From the NCBI GenBank assembly GCA_001464955.1, contig LNEM01000037.1:62001-126000 (forward strand): DNA of 64,000 bases, read 5' to 3'. The notes under the pieces were generated by a model that was not told where the DNA came from, did no database searches, and worked only from the letters and a program-made list of their open reading frames with translations. This DNA is from Rhizobiales bacterium Ga0077537. GTDB lineage: Bacteria > Pseudomonadota > Alphaproteobacteria > Rhizobiales > Hyphomicrobiaceae. Positions 47,899 through 57,693 of this stretch are shown here, piece by piece (position 1 is the first letter of the stretch; the number at the start of each line of letters is the position of its first letter). The position numbers were made by a program, and so were the translations under genes.

Positions 47899-49647
47899 TC
47901 AGGCGAGCAGCGCCTTGGCTTTCTCGAGGGCGATGAAGCCGTTGGAGGCGACGATGATGTCGTGGCGGGCGACGAGGTCCATGCGGGCCATGGCCTCGCG
48001 CGGCTGCTTCTGGAGGCCCGAGATGACGAGGCGGCCGCCCCTCTTGCCGAGATCGGTCGCCAGATCCTCGATGGCCGAAAGCGCGGTTGCATCGACCAGG
48101 GGTACATCGCGCATGCGCAGGATGAGGACCCTCGGATAGCTGCCGCTCATGCGGAGCGTGTCCGCGAGTGAACTGGCGCCGCCGAAAAAGAGCGGGCCGG
48201 CCAGCGACAGCACCTGGATGCCGGCCGGAAGCTCCATCTCGGTCAGGACCGAACGTGGCTGCGCTTCGGGCTCGTCGGGCTCGTCGAGGCGGTTCGAGGT
48301 GCCGATCCCAGCCACCGCGGCTTCGGCCATGCGGTGCATGAAGAGCATGCAGGCCAGCCCGAAGCCGACACCGATCGCGACGTTGAGATCGACGAGGATG
48401 GTCAGGACGAGGGTCGCGAGGAGGACCAGGCGATCGTCGAAGGGTGCCCGCTGCAGGAAATGGCTGACCTCCGACCAGTCGATCAGGCGCCAGGCGACGC
48501 TCAACAGGACCGCGGCGAGGCAAGGGAGCGCCAGATAGGACGCGAGGGGGGCGGCGAGCAGCATGAACAGCAGCACGAAGACCGCGTGGAAGACGCCGGA
48601 CAGCGGTGTTCGCGCGCCCGCCGAGATGTTGGTTCCCGTGCGCGCGATCACGCCCGTCGCGGGAAGCCCTCCGAACAGGGGTGACGCAATGTTGGCGATG
48701 CCCTGGCCCATGACCTCGGCGTTGGAGCGGTGGCGGCCGCCCGTCTTGGCGTCGGCGGCGACGGCGGAGAGGAGCGATTCCACGCCGACGAGGAAGGCGA
48801 TGGTGAAGGCCGACGGCAGCACAGCCGAGATCATCGCCGGCGACAGATCGGGAAGCTGCGGCATCGGCAAGGCGCTCGGGATACCGCCGAACCGGCTGCC
48901 GATCGTGTCGACGGGAAGACCCAGCGCCCAGGCCAGACCGGAAGCGCCGACAACCGCGAACAGCAGCCCCGGCCAAGCGGGCCGCCAGCGGCGCATGCCC
49001 GAGATGACGGCGAGCGTCACCACGCCGACGAGGAGGGCCGCCCAGTTGAACGATTGGCGCATCTCCCAGAGCGCGGGCACCTTGTGCAGGACCTCGGCGG
49101 GGACATCGCCCGAGAGGCCGAAGAAGTCCTTGAGCTGGCCGATGGCGATGATGACGCCGATGCCGCTCGTGAACCCGAGGATGACGGGACCGGGGATGTA
49201 CTTGATATAGGTGCCGAGCTTCAGGAGCGCCGCGCCTACGAGAAGAAGTCCCGCGAGGAAGGTCGCGGTCATGAGGCCGGCGACGCCGTGCACCTGGACG
49301 ATGCTGGCGATGATGACAATGAAGGCGGCCGCGGGACCGCCGACCTGGAACCGACTGCCGCCGAGCGCCGAGATGAAAAACCCCGCCACGACGGTGGTGA
49401 TGAGCCCGCGGTCCGGCGTGACGCCGGCACCGATGGCGATCGCCATCGAGAGAGGCAGCGCGAGAATGGCGACGGTGAGACCGGCCAGCAGGTCCTTGCC
49501 CAGCGCTTCGGCCGAATAGCCTTCGCGAAGGGCGATGACCAGTTTCGGGACCAACGCCGACCAGTAGGACGGCGCGGATCTGGCGCTCTCGGTCTGAGAG
49601 ACCGTGGCGGCCGCAGCCGTCGGCTCGTGCCTCGGCATGTCGCTCAT
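47899..49647 (-). CDS. SulP-family anion transporter with STAS domain
   Basis: A 582-residue inner-membrane protein: about 12-14 helices with the SulP start (LLAGLTVAILALPLSMAIAIGAG), QVGGPAAAFIVIIASIV and the conserved GLPATGVIARTGTNISAGARTPLSG block, then a C-terminal STAS domain (about 465-582, VPLVDATALSAIEDLATDL). SulP carriers move sulfate, bicarbonate or other anions. No carbonic anhydrase or sulfate gene is adjacent to hint at the ion. A promoter and an AT-rich leader lie upstream. Confidence 0.92.
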   Translation of the reverse strand: MSDMPRHEPTAAAATVSQTESARSAPSYWSALVPKLVIALREGYSAEALGKDLLAGLTVAILALPLSMAIAIGAGVTPDRGLITTVVAGFFISALGGSRFQVGGPAAAFIVIIASIVQVHGVAGLMTATFLAGLLLVGAALLKLGTYIKYIPGPVILGFTSGIGVIIAIGQLKDFFGLSGDVPAEVLHKVPALWEMRQSFNWAALLVGVVTLAVISGMRRWRPAWPGLLFAVVGASGLAWALGLPVDTIGSRFGGIPSALPMPQLPDLSPAMISAVLPSAFTIAFLVGVESLLSAVAADAKTGGRHRSNAEVMGQGIANIASPLFGGLPATGVIARTGTNISAGARTPLSGVFHAVFVLLFMLLAAPLASYLALPCLAAVLLSVAWRLIDWSEVSHFLQRAPFDDRLVLLATLVLTILVDLNVAIGVGFGLACMLFMHRMAEAAVAGIGTSNRLDEPDEPEAQPRSVLTEMELPAGIQVLSLAGPLFFGGASSLADTLRMSGSYPRVLILRMRDVPLVDATALSAIEDLATDLGKRGGRLVISGLQKQPREAMARMDLVARHDIIVASNGFIALEKAKALLA

Positions 49648-49683
49648 CTTTCGTGCGATCCAGCAGTCTTGCGATAGGAAAAA

Positions 49684-49713
49684 ACTATATTAGCGATACC
49701 AATTTCCAATCAA
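49684..49713 (-). promoter_or_regulatory. sigma-70-type promoter of the SulP gene
   Basis: On the minus strand: TTGATT (49713-49708), 18-base spacer, TATAGT (49689-49684), 36 bases upstream of the SulP start. The surrounding 45 bases are markedly AT-rich for this genome. Confidence 0.55.
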
Positions 49714-49755
49714 TAGCTGTGATGCTGCGGAGCTTCGGTCCGCTGAAACGAAAAC

Positions 49756-49777
49756 GGGGCAGCCCTGCGGCTACCCC
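49756..49777 (-). terminator. intrinsic terminator of the polysaccharide deacetylase gene
   Basis: Nine-bp stem (GGGGTAGCC with GGCTGCCCC on the minus strand, one T-G pair) and 4-base loop, followed on the minus strand by GTTTTCGTTT. Confidence 0.75.
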
Positions 49778-49814
49778 TGACTTTGTCCGCGTCGGATCGT
49801 GCAGCAAAAGCCGT

Positions 49815-50711
49815 CTACTGCTTGGCCGGCTCGGATACGGTCTTCACGACACTCGACGTCGGGCGGGCGTTGGCGCTGACGGGGCTTTTCACCTGCGCCG
49901 CGACGAGGGCATCGTACTCGGGCAGCGATTTCACGGTGGCCGCGGAGCGCACGTCGACGACCTTGTAGCCGCCGGCCTTCAGCGCCTTCAGCAGATCGCC
50001 GATGGCCTGGGCGGTGTTCTTCTGGAAGTCGTGCATCAGAACGATGCCCTTGCCGCCGTTCTTCTCCAGCCGCTTCATGACCGACGGAACGAGCTGTGCG
50101 GCGCCCTTCAGCTTGAAATCGAAGCTGTCGACGTCGGTCGACCAGATCGCGAGGTTGCGCTCGCCGACGTATTTCACCATCTCGGGCGGGTGCTGAAGCG
50201 CCGGGAAGCGGAAGAACGAGCCCACCTTGTCCGCCTGCTCGCCGAGGCTGCGGCGTGTGGCCGAGATGCCCATCTCGATCTCGCCCTTGCGCTTGGCGTC
50301 GTCGAGCTTCGCGTTCGAGAGCGCGACGTGGGAGAACGTGTGCGTGCCGATCGTATGCCCGGCGGCCGCGACCTGGCGCAGGATGTCGGGGTGCCACAGC
50401 GCGTGCTTGCCGATGACGAAGAAGATGCCCTTCGTGCAATGCTCGGCCAGCGCCTTCAGAACGGCGGGGGTGTTGGCCGGCCAGGGGCCGTCGTCGAACG
50501 TCAGCACCACTTCACCTGGTTTCAGGAAATCGTGGTCCTTGAAATGCTCGAAGCCGAAGCCCGGGCCGCCGGAGGTGTCGATCTCGACGACACGCGAGAC
50601 GCCCAGCGCATCGGGATTGCCGGGGCAGGCGGTCGCGAGGGCGGGGGCCGAAAACGCGGCGAGCACGGGAAGCGCAAAAGCAAGCAGCGCAACGGGCGCT
50701 TTGATCGACAT
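49815..50711 (-). CDS. secreted polysaccharide deacetylase (NodB homology domain)
   Basis: A 298-residue protein with a signal peptide (residues 1-27, APALATA). The NodB domain has the catalytic VVLTFDDGPWPANTPAVLKAL, the metal-binding THTFSHVALS and VLMHDF, matching carbohydrate esterase family 4. It probably removes N-acetyl groups from peptidoglycan or an exopolysaccharide. The last 40 residues are a flexible tail. The start at 50711 has a GGAGAGG site. Substrate not determined. Confidence 0.9.
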   Translation of the reverse strand: MSIKAPVALLAFALPVLAAFSAPALATACPGNPDALGVSRVVEIDTSGGPGFGFEHFKDHDFLKPGEVVLTFDDGPWPANTPAVLKALAEHCTKGIFFVIGKHALWHPDILRQVAAAGHTIGTHTFSHVALSNAKLDDAKRKGEIEMGISATRRSLGEQADKVGSFFRFPALQHPPEMVKYVGERNLAIWSTDVDSFDFKLKGAAQLVPSVMKRLEKNGGKGIVLMHDFQKNTAQAIGDLLKALKAGGYKVVDVRSAATVKSLPEYDALVAAQVKSPVSANARPTSSVVKTVSEPAKQ

Positions 50712-50987
50712 GGCGCGGGCCTCTCCGAATCGGTTGCAGGGCTGAACAACGATTTCGGCGCGAGGCTTCCCCGGATCGGCGAGGTCTCGCAAGGCGGCGG
50801 GTGGTTGGTGTGCGCTTTTTGAGGAGAGAGTGTGACTGCAAAACTGCAAGTCACCCGAGGCCACGGGCGAGCGGACCGACCGTCGCCATCACCGGTTGAC
50901 GTCGGGGCGGCGCACCACCGCTGCGACGGCGGTAGGGTCCCGCCGGACACGCCTGAAATGGCGTACCCGGCGGGCGAGGAACAGAGG

Positions 50988-52031
50988 TCAGCTCTTGGCC
51001 AGGGTCTCGAGGCGGCCGATGATCTGGTCGAGGATCGGCTTGGCAACCGGGCCGACACCGGCAGACTGCAGGGCCTTCTCGAGGACCGGGCGCAGGAGCG
51101 GGAGGAGCTGGGCCGCGTAGCTCGCGAGCGTGCGGCGGGCATCGGGCTGAAGCCCTGCCGCCGTGTTCTGGATGCCGGAGAGCTGATCGGCCATGGCCTG
51201 CAGCTTCGGCATCGCCTCACGCGCGGTCGCCTGGTCGCGGATGCCGCCGACCGTGCCGCGCAGACTTTCCGCGAGCGAGCCGAGCTGGGCGCCGATGTTC
51301 TGGTTGCCGACAGTGATCGTCGGCGCGGCCGGAATGGCCGTTGCAAGCTGGCGCTGCTGGCCGAAATAATAGTAGCCGAGCACGGCAAGTGCCACTGCGG
51401 CAGCCACCATCGGCCACATGCCGAGCGAGTTCGACTTCGCGGCGGGCCGTGCCGCCTCCTGCACCTTGGCCGCCGGGCTTGGCGCAGAGAGGCCGTCGAG
51501 CAGGCCGGTTCCCTTCAGGAGATCGGAGAGGCCGGCCGGCATGGCGGCCTGGATGTTCTCGCGCTGGCCCATCAGCATGCTGGTGAGACCGGCCGCGTCG
51601 AGGCCCGCGTCTTTCTGCTGCTTGGCCAGCGTGCCGAGCACTACCGGCGCCATCATGCCGACGAGGCTCTGCGTCGCGCCGTCGCCGAGGCCGGCGAACT
51701 TGCCGACAGCGCCGGTCAGGCCCTTGAAGGCGCCACCGCCGAGGAGGTCGCCGAGCGCGTCGTTGCCCTTCTTGGCGATCTCGGTCTGCTGGGCGCCGCC
51801 GAAGATGCTGCCGAGGTCGCCGAGGATGTCGGTGTTCTGCTTCGAGAGCACCTCGCCGAGCTGGCGACCGCCGCCGGGCTTGCTCGCCACGCCAGTGATG
51901 CCGGCGAGAATGGTCGGCAGGATGGCCGCAATCGCCGAGCGGACGAGCGGGCTCTGGATGCCGAGCGACGTCGCGATGCGATCGACGAGCATCGGCGTCA
52001 GATACTTCATGGCCATGGAGACGATATTCAT
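50988..52031 (-). CDS. DUF937-domain protein with a membrane helix
   Basis: A 347-residue protein. Residues 1-160 are a DUF937 domain, rich in Gly/Ala helical motifs (SPLVRSAIAAILPTILAGITGVASKPGG, GLGDGATQSLVGMMAPVVLGTLAK). A membrane helix follows at about 202-222 (WPMVAAAVALAVLGYYYFG), then an alpha-helical C-terminal domain. The family function is unknown. Isolated gene with a GAGGAT site. Confidence 0.85.
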   Translation of the reverse strand: MNIVSMAMKYLTPMLVDRIATSLGIQSPLVRSAIAAILPTILAGITGVASKPGGGRQLGEVLSKQNTDILGDLGSIFGGAQQTEIAKKGNDALGDLLGGGAFKGLTGAVGKFAGLGDGATQSLVGMMAPVVLGTLAKQQKDAGLDAAGLTSMLMGQRENIQAAMPAGLSDLLKGTGLLDGLSAPSPAAKVQEAARPAAKSNSLGMWPMVAAAVALAVLGYYYFGQQRQLATAIPAAPTITVGNQNIGAQLGSLAESLRGTVGGIRDQATAREAMPKLQAMADQLSGIQNTAAGLQPDARRTLASYAAQLLPLLRPVLEKALQSAGVGPVAKPILDQIIGRLETLAKS

Positions 52032-52130
52032 CGGGCGATCCTCACCAAATCTACGACTTCCGCACGTCCGGCACGCCTGGCGCCGGAGAGGCCCTCACAT
52101 AGAGCAGCGGAATGCTCAGACTACCACTGA

Positions 52131-53294
52131 TTACGGAATAACTCTAAGCACCTTGCCGGAGGCGGCGTCGGTCAGCAGCCAGATGTGACCGTCCGGGCCC
52201 TGGCGCACGTCGCGAATGCGCGCGCCGAGGTTCGACAGAAGTTTCTCCTCGGCGACGACGCGGTCGCCGTCGAGGACGAGACGGTGCAGCGCCTGCCCGG
52301 CGAGCGCGCCGACCAGCAGATTGCCGCGCCAGCCGGGATAGACGTCGCCGGTGTAGAAGGCCATGCCCGAAGGCGCGATGGAGGGGTCCCAGTAATAGAT
52401 CGGCGGCTCCATCCCGGACTTGTCCGTCGCCTCGTGGATCGGGCGGCCCGAGTAGTCGATGCCGTAACCGACGACCGGCCAGCCGTAGTTCGCGCCGCGC
52501 TTCACGATGTTGATCTCGTCGCCGCCGCGGGGGCCGTGCTCGACGACCCAGAGAACCCCTGTGCGCGGGTCGATGGCGGCCGATTGCGGATTGCGGTGGC
52601 CGTAGCTCCAGATCTCCGGGCGCGCGCCATCACGGCCGACGAAGGGATTGTCCGCAGGGAGGGCGCCATCCGGATCGATGCGGACGACCTTGCCCCAATG
52701 ACGGCCTAGATCCTGGGCGAAGCGCATCTGGAAGCGCTCGCCAAGGGTGACGAACAACTTGCCGTCGGGCGCGAAGACGAGCCGGGCCCCGAAGTGCAGG
52801 CCGCCGCTGCTCGCGGGCTCCTGGCGGAAGATGACCTCGAGGCCCTCGAGGCGATCCTCACCCGGCAGGCCGACAAGGCGCGCACGCGCCACCGCCGTGC
52901 CGTTCGTGCCGCCGCCACGGGGCTCGGCGTAGGCGAGATAAACGAGACGCGAGCGATCGAAGTCCGGCGCCAGCGCCACATCGAGCATGCCGCCCTGGCC
53001 AGTGGCCGCGACGGCGGGCGCGCCCGCCAGCGGCTTCGAGAGACGACCGTCGCGATCAACGATGCGAACACGGCCGGGGCGCTCGGTGACGATCAGGCGG
53101 CCGCCGGGCAGGAACTGGAGGCCCCAGGCGTTTTCGAGGCCGTCGGCCTTGACCTCGGTACGGACGCCGCTCGCGGCGGGGGCCGGAGCCTTGGTCGCGG
53201 TGGCGCCGGCCGGCCGGGAAGAGAGCGGTAGCAGGGCTGCGACGAGGGCTACGACCAGCACGGCTCCGGCAACGCGCATCGGTGACTTCGACAT
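52131..53294 (-). CDS. secreted PQQ-dependent sugar dehydrogenase-like beta-propeller
   Basis: A 387-residue protein with a signal peptide (residues 1-32, AGATATKA). The six-bladed propeller of soluble glucose dehydrogenase/sorbosone dehydrogenase type is indicated by LENAWGLQFLPGGRLIVTERPGRVRIVDRDG, GGMLDVALAPDF, FGARLVFAPDGKLFVTLGERF, GHRNPQSAAIDPRTG and WVVEHGPRGGDEIN with the catalytic-site His and ANYGWPVVGYGIDY. It would oxidise aldose sugars using PQQ and Ca2+ in the periplasm. Substrate unproven. Confidence 0.9.
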   Translation of the reverse strand: MSKSPMRVAGAVLVVALVAALLPLSSRPAGATATKAPAPAASGVRTEVKADGLENAWGLQFLPGGRLIVTERPGRVRIVDRDGRLSKPLAGAPAVAATGQGGMLDVALAPDFDRSRLVYLAYAEPRGGGTNGTAVARARLVGLPGEDRLEGLEVIFRQEPASSGGLHFGARLVFAPDGKLFVTLGERFQMRFAQDLGRHWGKVVRIDPDGALPADNPFVGRDGARPEIWSYGHRNPQSAAIDPRTGVLWVVEHGPRGGDEINIVKRGANYGWPVVGYGIDYSGRPIHEATDKSGMEPPIYYWDPSIAPSGMAFYTGDVYPGWRGNLLVGALAGQALHRLVLDGDRVVAEEKLLSNLGARIRDVRQGPDGHIWLLTDAASGKVLRVIP

Positions 53295-53330
53295 CGTGTC
53301 CTCCCAATCGCTCCGGGCACTCAGAAGGCA

Positions 53331-53933
53331 CTACAGCGGGCGGCGGGACCGGATGGCCGCCGCCAAGGTGCCGTCGTCGAGATAGTCGAGTTCGCCGCCG
53401 ACGGGCACGCCCTGCTGGAGCACCGAGACGGCAACCCCGCTGGCGGCGATCTGTTCCCGAACATAATGCGCGGTGGACTGGCCTTCGACGGTGGCGTTGA
53501 GGGCGAGCAGCACCTCGGTGACCGGCGGCACGGCGCGCTCGACGAGGCGGGGGATGGCGAGCTGGTCCGGGCCGATGCCGTCGAGCGGCGAGAGATGGCC
53601 CCCGAGCACGTGATAGAGGCCGTTGACGACGCCCGCGCGTTCGAGCGCCCACAGGTCGCCGATCTCCTCGACGACCACGATCATCGTCCGGTCGCGGCGT
53701 TCGTCGGAGCAGATGGTGCAGGGCGCCACGGTATCGAGATTGCCACATACGGGGCAGTCGCGGAGGCGCTCGGCGGCCTCGGACATGGCGCGAGAGAGCG
53801 GCTCGAGGAGGTCGGCACGCCGTTTCAGGAGGGCGAGGGCCGCTTTGCGCGCCGAACGCGGCCCGAGACCCGGCATGCGCGCCAGAAGCTGGATCAGGCG
53901 CTCGATCTCGGGTCCCTGGGTCTTGCGTGCCAT
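53331..53933 (-). CDS. recR: recombination mediator RecR
   Basis: A 200-residue protein with a helix-hairpin-helix ([20 protein letters not shown]), a four-Cys zinc finger ([16 protein letters not shown]) and a Toprim domain ([34 protein letters not shown]). RecR loads RecA in the RecFOR pathway. Length and motifs are complete. In most relatives dnaX and ybaB lie just upstream; here the upstream 184 bases lead instead to a divergent thiolase gene. Confidence 0.97.
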   Translation of the reverse strand: MARKTQGPEIERLIQLLARMPGLGPRSARKAALALLKRRADLLEPLSRAMSEAAERLRDCPVCGNLDTVAPCTICSDERRDRTMIVVVEEIGDLWALERAGVVNGLYHVLGGHLSPLDGIGPDQLAIPRLVERAVPPVTEVLLALNATVEGQSTAHYVREQIAASGVAVSVLQQGVPVGGELDYLDDGTLAAAIRSRRPL

Positions 53934-54117
53934 GCCTGCCGTCCCGCCGCGAGATCGCGGGATCTGCCCGCCTGCCAGCCGGAACATAGTGGCCCGCCGC
54001 GTCTTGTTCCAGCCACTCGGGCGCGGCCGACCACCTTGGGCAACGCGATCTTTCCTTCCGGCGCCGCTCCGTGGCATTGTCCGGGCCAGACAACGACAAA
54101 CTCCGGAGGCAAACCCC

Positions 54118-55299
54118 ATGTCCGATGCCGTGATCGTCTCGACCGCCCGCACGCCGATCGGACGCGCGTTCCGAGGCGCGTTCAACAAGGTGCACGGCGC
54201 AACGCTCGGCGGCCATGCCGTGGCCGAAGCCGTCAAGCGTGCCAAGGTGGATCCCTCGGAAATCGACGACGTGCTGATGGGCTGCGCCATGCCGGAAGGC
54301 GCGACGGGCGGCAATATCGCGCGCCAGATCGCGGTTCGCGCCGGCCTGCCGGTGACGGTGCCGGGGGCGACGGTCAACCGGTTCTGTTCGTCGGGACTGC
54401 AGACGATCGCCATGGCGGCCCAGCGCATCCGGTCGGACGACGCCGGGATCATCGTCGCAGGCGGACTCGAGAGCATCAGCCTCGTGCAGTCGAACCAGAA
54501 CGTGCTCGGCGCCAAGGACGAGTGGATCGAGCAGCACGTGCCGGCGATCTACTGGCCGATGATCCAGACCGCCGACAACGTCGCCAAGCGCTACAACGTC
54601 AGCCGCGACAAGCAGGACGCCTACGCGCTCGAGAGCCAGCGGCGGACGGCTGCGGCGCAGCAGGCGCGGAAGTTCGACGACGAGATCGTGCCGCTGACGG
54701 CGGACAAATACATCATCGACAAGGAAGGCAAGATCGCGGGCACCGAGACGTTCACGCTGACCCGCGACGAGGGCAACCGTCCGGAGACGAACATCGAAGG
54801 CCTCGCCAAGCTGAAGCCGGTCGCGGGCGAGGGCAACTTCATCACCGCCGGCAACGCGAGCCAGCTCTCGGACGGCGCGTCGGCGACGGTCGTGATGAGC
54901 GACAAGGAAGCGCAGAAGCGCGGGCTCCAGCCGCTCGGCATCTATCGCGGCTTCGAAGTTGCCGGATGCCATCCGGACGAGATGGGGATCGGGCCGATCT
55001 TCGCGGTGCCGAAGCTCCTGAAGAAGCACGGCCTCAAGGTGGACGACATCGGCATCTGGGAACTCAACGAAGCGTTCGCGGTGCAGGTGATCTACTGCAT
55101 GGAGACGCTCGGTATCCCGCACGACCGGCTCAACGTGGACGGCGGCGCGATCTCGGTCGGGCATCCCTACGGCATGTCAGGGGCCCGGCTCACGGGGCAC
55201 GCGCTGATCGAGGGCAAGCGACGCGGCGACAAGTATGCGGTCGTGACCATGTGCATCGGCGGTGGCCAGGGCGCTGCGGCGCTCTTTGAGATCGTTTGA
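54118..55299 (+). CDS. acetyl-CoA acetyltransferase-family thiolase
   Basis: A 393-residue thiolase. [15 protein letters not shown] holds the nucleophilic Cys (near residue 87), ELNEAFAVQ and [19 protein letters not shown] the active-site His, [12 protein letters not shown] the second Cys. The GGAGG site is 8 bases before the ATG. It condenses or cleaves 3-oxoacyl-CoA; degradative or biosynthetic role is not set by sequence. First of a three-gene cluster with a histidine phosphatase and coxG. Confidence 0.95.
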   Translation: MSDAVIVSTARTPIGRAFRGAFNKVHGATLGGHAVAEAVKRAKVDPSEIDDVLMGCAMPEGATGGNIARQIAVRAGLPVTVPGATVNRFCSSGLQTIAMAAQRIRSDDAGIIVAGGLESISLVQSNQNVLGAKDEWIEQHVPAIYWPMIQTADNVAKRYNVSRDKQDAYALESQRRTAAAQQARKFDDEIVPLTADKYIIDKEGKIAGTETFTLTRDEGNRPETNIEGLAKLKPVAGEGNFITAGNASQLSDGASATVVMSDKEAQKRGLQPLGIYRGFEVAGCHPDEMGIGPIFAVPKLLKKHGLKVDDIGIWELNEAFAVQVIYCMETLGIPHDRLNVDGGAISVGHPYGMSGARLTGHALIEGKRRGDKYAVVTMCIGGGQGAAALFEIV

Positions 55300-55306
55300 G
55301 GACCGG

Positions 55307-55957
55307 ATGACCGCACCGCTCACCACGCCCGGCTATCTGCACCGGGGCCTCGACGAGCTGTTCCGCATGGCCGGCGCGTCGCCGCTCGCGCCACGCTGCG
55401 ACGGCTTCTATTTCATCCGCCACGGGGAGACGGACGGCAACGCCCAGAAGATCTTCCAGCGGGCGGACCAGCCGCTCAATGCGCGCGGCATCGCCCAGGC
55501 AGAGGCTGCGTCGAAGGCGCTCGCGGACGCACGGCTCGAGCGGATCGTCGCCAGCACGATGGACCGGGCGTGGGTGACGGCGGAGGTGATCGGGCGGCCG
55601 CACGGCCTCGCGCCGCTGCCGGAGGACGGGTTGCGCGAGCGCTGGTTCGGCGATCTCGTCGGCACGCCGAGCCACGACCACGACTGGCGCGACGATCCGC
55701 CGAACGGGGAAACGCTGGCGCAGTTCGTCACGCGGACGCAGGCCGGCATCACGCGCGGCCTGCAAGAGGCCCATGCGGTGCGTACGGCGCTGGTCGGGCA
55801 CGGCGGCATCCTCTACGTGCTGGCGCCGAGCCTCGGCATCGCGATCGACACGCCGATGCTCGCCAACGCCACGCCGCTGCTGTTCGAGCGGGCGGGCGGG
55901 GGCTGGCGCGTCACCCGCATCGCGGATACGGGCGGACGCGGCGACAACGTTTCCTGA
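55307..55957 (+). CDS. histidine phosphatase-family protein
   Basis: A 216-residue phosphoglycerate-mutase-like enzyme: FYFIRHGETDGNAQKIFQ has the RHG catalytic His, LRERWFGDLVG the acidic residue, and LVGHGGIL the second His. It starts 7 bases after the thiolase stop with a GAGGA site. Substrate not inferable; the N-terminal 35 residues are an extension not seen in minimal members. Confidence 0.88.
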   Translation: MTAPLTTPGYLHRGLDELFRMAGASPLAPRCDGFYFIRHGETDGNAQKIFQRADQPLNARGIAQAEAASKALADARLERIVASTMDRAWVTAEVIGRPHGLAPLPEDGLRERWFGDLVGTPSHDHDWRDDPPNGETLAQFVTRTQAGITRGLQEAHAVRTALVGHGGILYVLAPSLGIAIDTPMLANATPLLFERAGGGWRVTRIADTGGRGDNVS

Positions 55958-55980
55958 GAGCCAACGACAGGAGCCCGGAC

Positions 55981-56505
55981 ATGGACATCGCCGGCCAATA
56001 TCGCATCTCGGCACCGCGTGACGTCGTGTGGGCGGCGCTCAACGATCCGGAGGTGCTGAAGCGCTGCATTCCGGGCTGCAAGGAACTCGAGCAGAAATCC
56101 CCGACGGAACTCGCGGCCAAGGTGGGGCTCAAGATCGGGCCGATCTCGGCCACGTTCACGGGCGCCGTCACATTGCAGGACCTGCAGCCGCCTGAGCGGT
56201 ACACAATCGTCGGGCAGGGCTCGGGCGGGGCGGCCGGGTTCGCCAAGGGTAGCGCCGACGTGGTGCTGACGGAGGCCGAGGGCGGGGCGGAGACGGATCT
56301 CGCCTACACGGCGAAGGCGGACGTCGGCGGCAAGATCGCGGCGCTCGGCGGGCGGCTCATGCAGGCGACGTCGAAGAAGCTCGCGGACGAGTTCTTCTCG
56401 AAGTTCGTGGCGGAGCTGAATGGGCCGGCCGAGAGCTCGGACGATGCCGCCGCGGCGGAACCGGAGAAGAAGAGCCGATGGGCCAAGTGGCTCGGGCGCG
56501 GGTGA
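55981..56505 (+). CDS. coxG: CoxG-like SRPBCC-family protein (CO dehydrogenase subunit G family)
   Basis: A 174-residue protein with the START/SRPBCC fold: GQYRISAPRDVVWAALNDPEVLKRCIPGCKELEQ and LKIGPISATFTGAVTLQDLQPPERYTIVGQG are the family hallmarks. The last 25 residues (EPEKKSRWAKWLGRG) make an amphipathic basic tail; in Oligotropha CoxG helps recruit CO dehydrogenase to the membrane. It lies almost 40 kb from the coxSLM-like genes, third in a cluster with the thiolase and phosphatase. Confidence 0.88.
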   Translation: MDIAGQYRISAPRDVVWAALNDPEVLKRCIPGCKELEQKSPTELAAKVGLKIGPISATFTGAVTLQDLQPPERYTIVGQGSGGAAGFAKGSADVVLTEAEGGAETDLAYTAKADVGGKIAALGGRLMQATSKKLADEFFSKFVAELNGPAESSDDAAAAEPEKKSRWAKWLGRG

Positions 56506-56562
56506 GCGCGCGGCAGTTCGCTCGTGACACCTCATCACCGGAACATGACGCCTGACATGAAA

Positions 56563-56586
56563 ACGCCCGGACCGAAGTCCGGGCGT
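56563..56586 (-). terminator. intrinsic terminator of the kor operon (bidirectional)
   Basis: Ten-bp perfect stem ACGCCCGGAC/GTCCGGGCGT with loop CGAA. On the minus strand TTTTC follows; on the plus strand a weaker T-rich tail. It lies between convergent coxG and korB. Confidence 0.85.
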
Positions 56587-56617
56587 CGTTGTTCGAGCGA
56601 TTGGCCGCTGCCGAGGA

Positions 56618-57676
56618 TCAGCGGAAGCGGGCGTTGATACCCTCGAGGGCCTTGGAGCCGGGGCAGAGCTCCGACACAGGGATCTCGTTCAGCGGACGAT
56701 CCGACGTCTGGAGCGCGTCGTGAAGGTCGTCGCCGGTCTCGTTGACGTAGAGCAGCCCCGTCGCTACCTGGCCGTCGTTGGCGTTCTGGCGAATGGTCAT
56801 GATGGCCGCATCGCGATCGCGGAAATCGTGGCCGTGGTCGAGCTTGTTCAGGATCAGGCGCGAGCCGTCGTGCAGTGTCACGGCGGCGGTGGTGCCTGCC
56901 TCGTAGGAGATCGTGATCTCCTCCTGAGGCTCTACGAAATCGAGCTTGTTCTCGACCGCGTGGTTGTGGGCGCGGACGTAGTCGAAGCTCTTCGTCGAGG
57001 CCGGGTGATTGTTGAAGGTCACGCACGGGCTGATGACGTCGAGGAAGGCGAAGCCCTTGTAGCTGATCGCGGCCTTGATGAGCGGGATCAACTGCTTCTT
57101 GTCGCCGGAGAACGAGCGGCCGACGAAACCGGCGCCGAGCTGGATCGCCATCTGGCAGAGGTCGATGGCGTCGAAGGGGTTGGCCTCGCCCTTCTTCGAC
57201 GGCGAACTCTTGTCGTTGGTCGCGGAGAACTGGCCCTTGGTGAGGCCGTAGCAGCCGTTGTTCATGACGATGTAGGTCATGTTCAGCTTGCGACGGACGG
57301 CGTGGGCGAACTGGCCGAGGCCGATCGAGGCCGTGTCGCCGTCGCCCGAGACGCCGATGTAGACCAGATCCTTGTTGGCCATGTTGGCGCCGGTCGTCAC
57401 CGACGGCATGCGGCCGTGGACCGAGTTGAAGCCGTGGCTGCGGCCGAGGAAGTAGGTCGGCGTCTTCGACGAGCAGCCGATACCGGAGAGTTTGGCGATC
57501 CGGTGGGCCGGCAGGTCCATCTCGAAGCAGGCCTCGATGATGGCCGCCGTGATGCTGTCGTGGCCACAACCGGCGCAGAGCGTCGACATGGAGCCTTCAT
57601 AGTCGCGGCGCGTCAGGTCGAGGGCGTTACGCGGCAGGGCCGGATGATGGGCGAGGGGCTTGGTGATGTAGGTCAT
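56618..57676 (-). CDS. korB: 2-oxoacid:ferredoxin oxidoreductase, beta subunit
   Basis: A 352-residue ThDP subunit. CAGCGHDSI and GIGCSSKTP supply Cys of the 4Fe-4S cluster, SGDGDTASIGLGQFAH ... NNGCYGLTKGQ is the ThDP motif, and ISPCVTFNN closes the core. It decarboxylates a 2-oxo acid (2-oxoglutarate by family) and reduces ferredoxin. AGGGAAG site before the ATG; korA lies 17 bases upstream. Length suits the KorB type, slightly longer than PorB. Confidence 0.95.
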   Translation of the reverse strand: MTYITKPLAHHPALPRNALDLTRRDYEGSMSTLCAGCGHDSITAAIIEACFEMDLPAHRIAKLSGIGCSSKTPTYFLGRSHGFNSVHGRMPSVTTGANMANKDLVYIGVSGDGDTASIGLGQFAHAVRRKLNMTYIVMNNGCYGLTKGQFSATNDKSSPSKKGEANPFDAIDLCQMAIQLGAGFVGRSFSGDKKQLIPLIKAAISYKGFAFLDVISPCVTFNNHPASTKSFDYVRAHNHAVENKLDFVEPQEEITISYEAGTTAAVTLHDGSRLILNKLDHGHDFRDRDAAIMTIRQNANDGQVATGLLYVNETGDDLHDALQTSDRPLNEIPVSELCPGSKALEGINARFR

Positions 57677-57693
57677 CTGGGCGCTTCCCTGGG

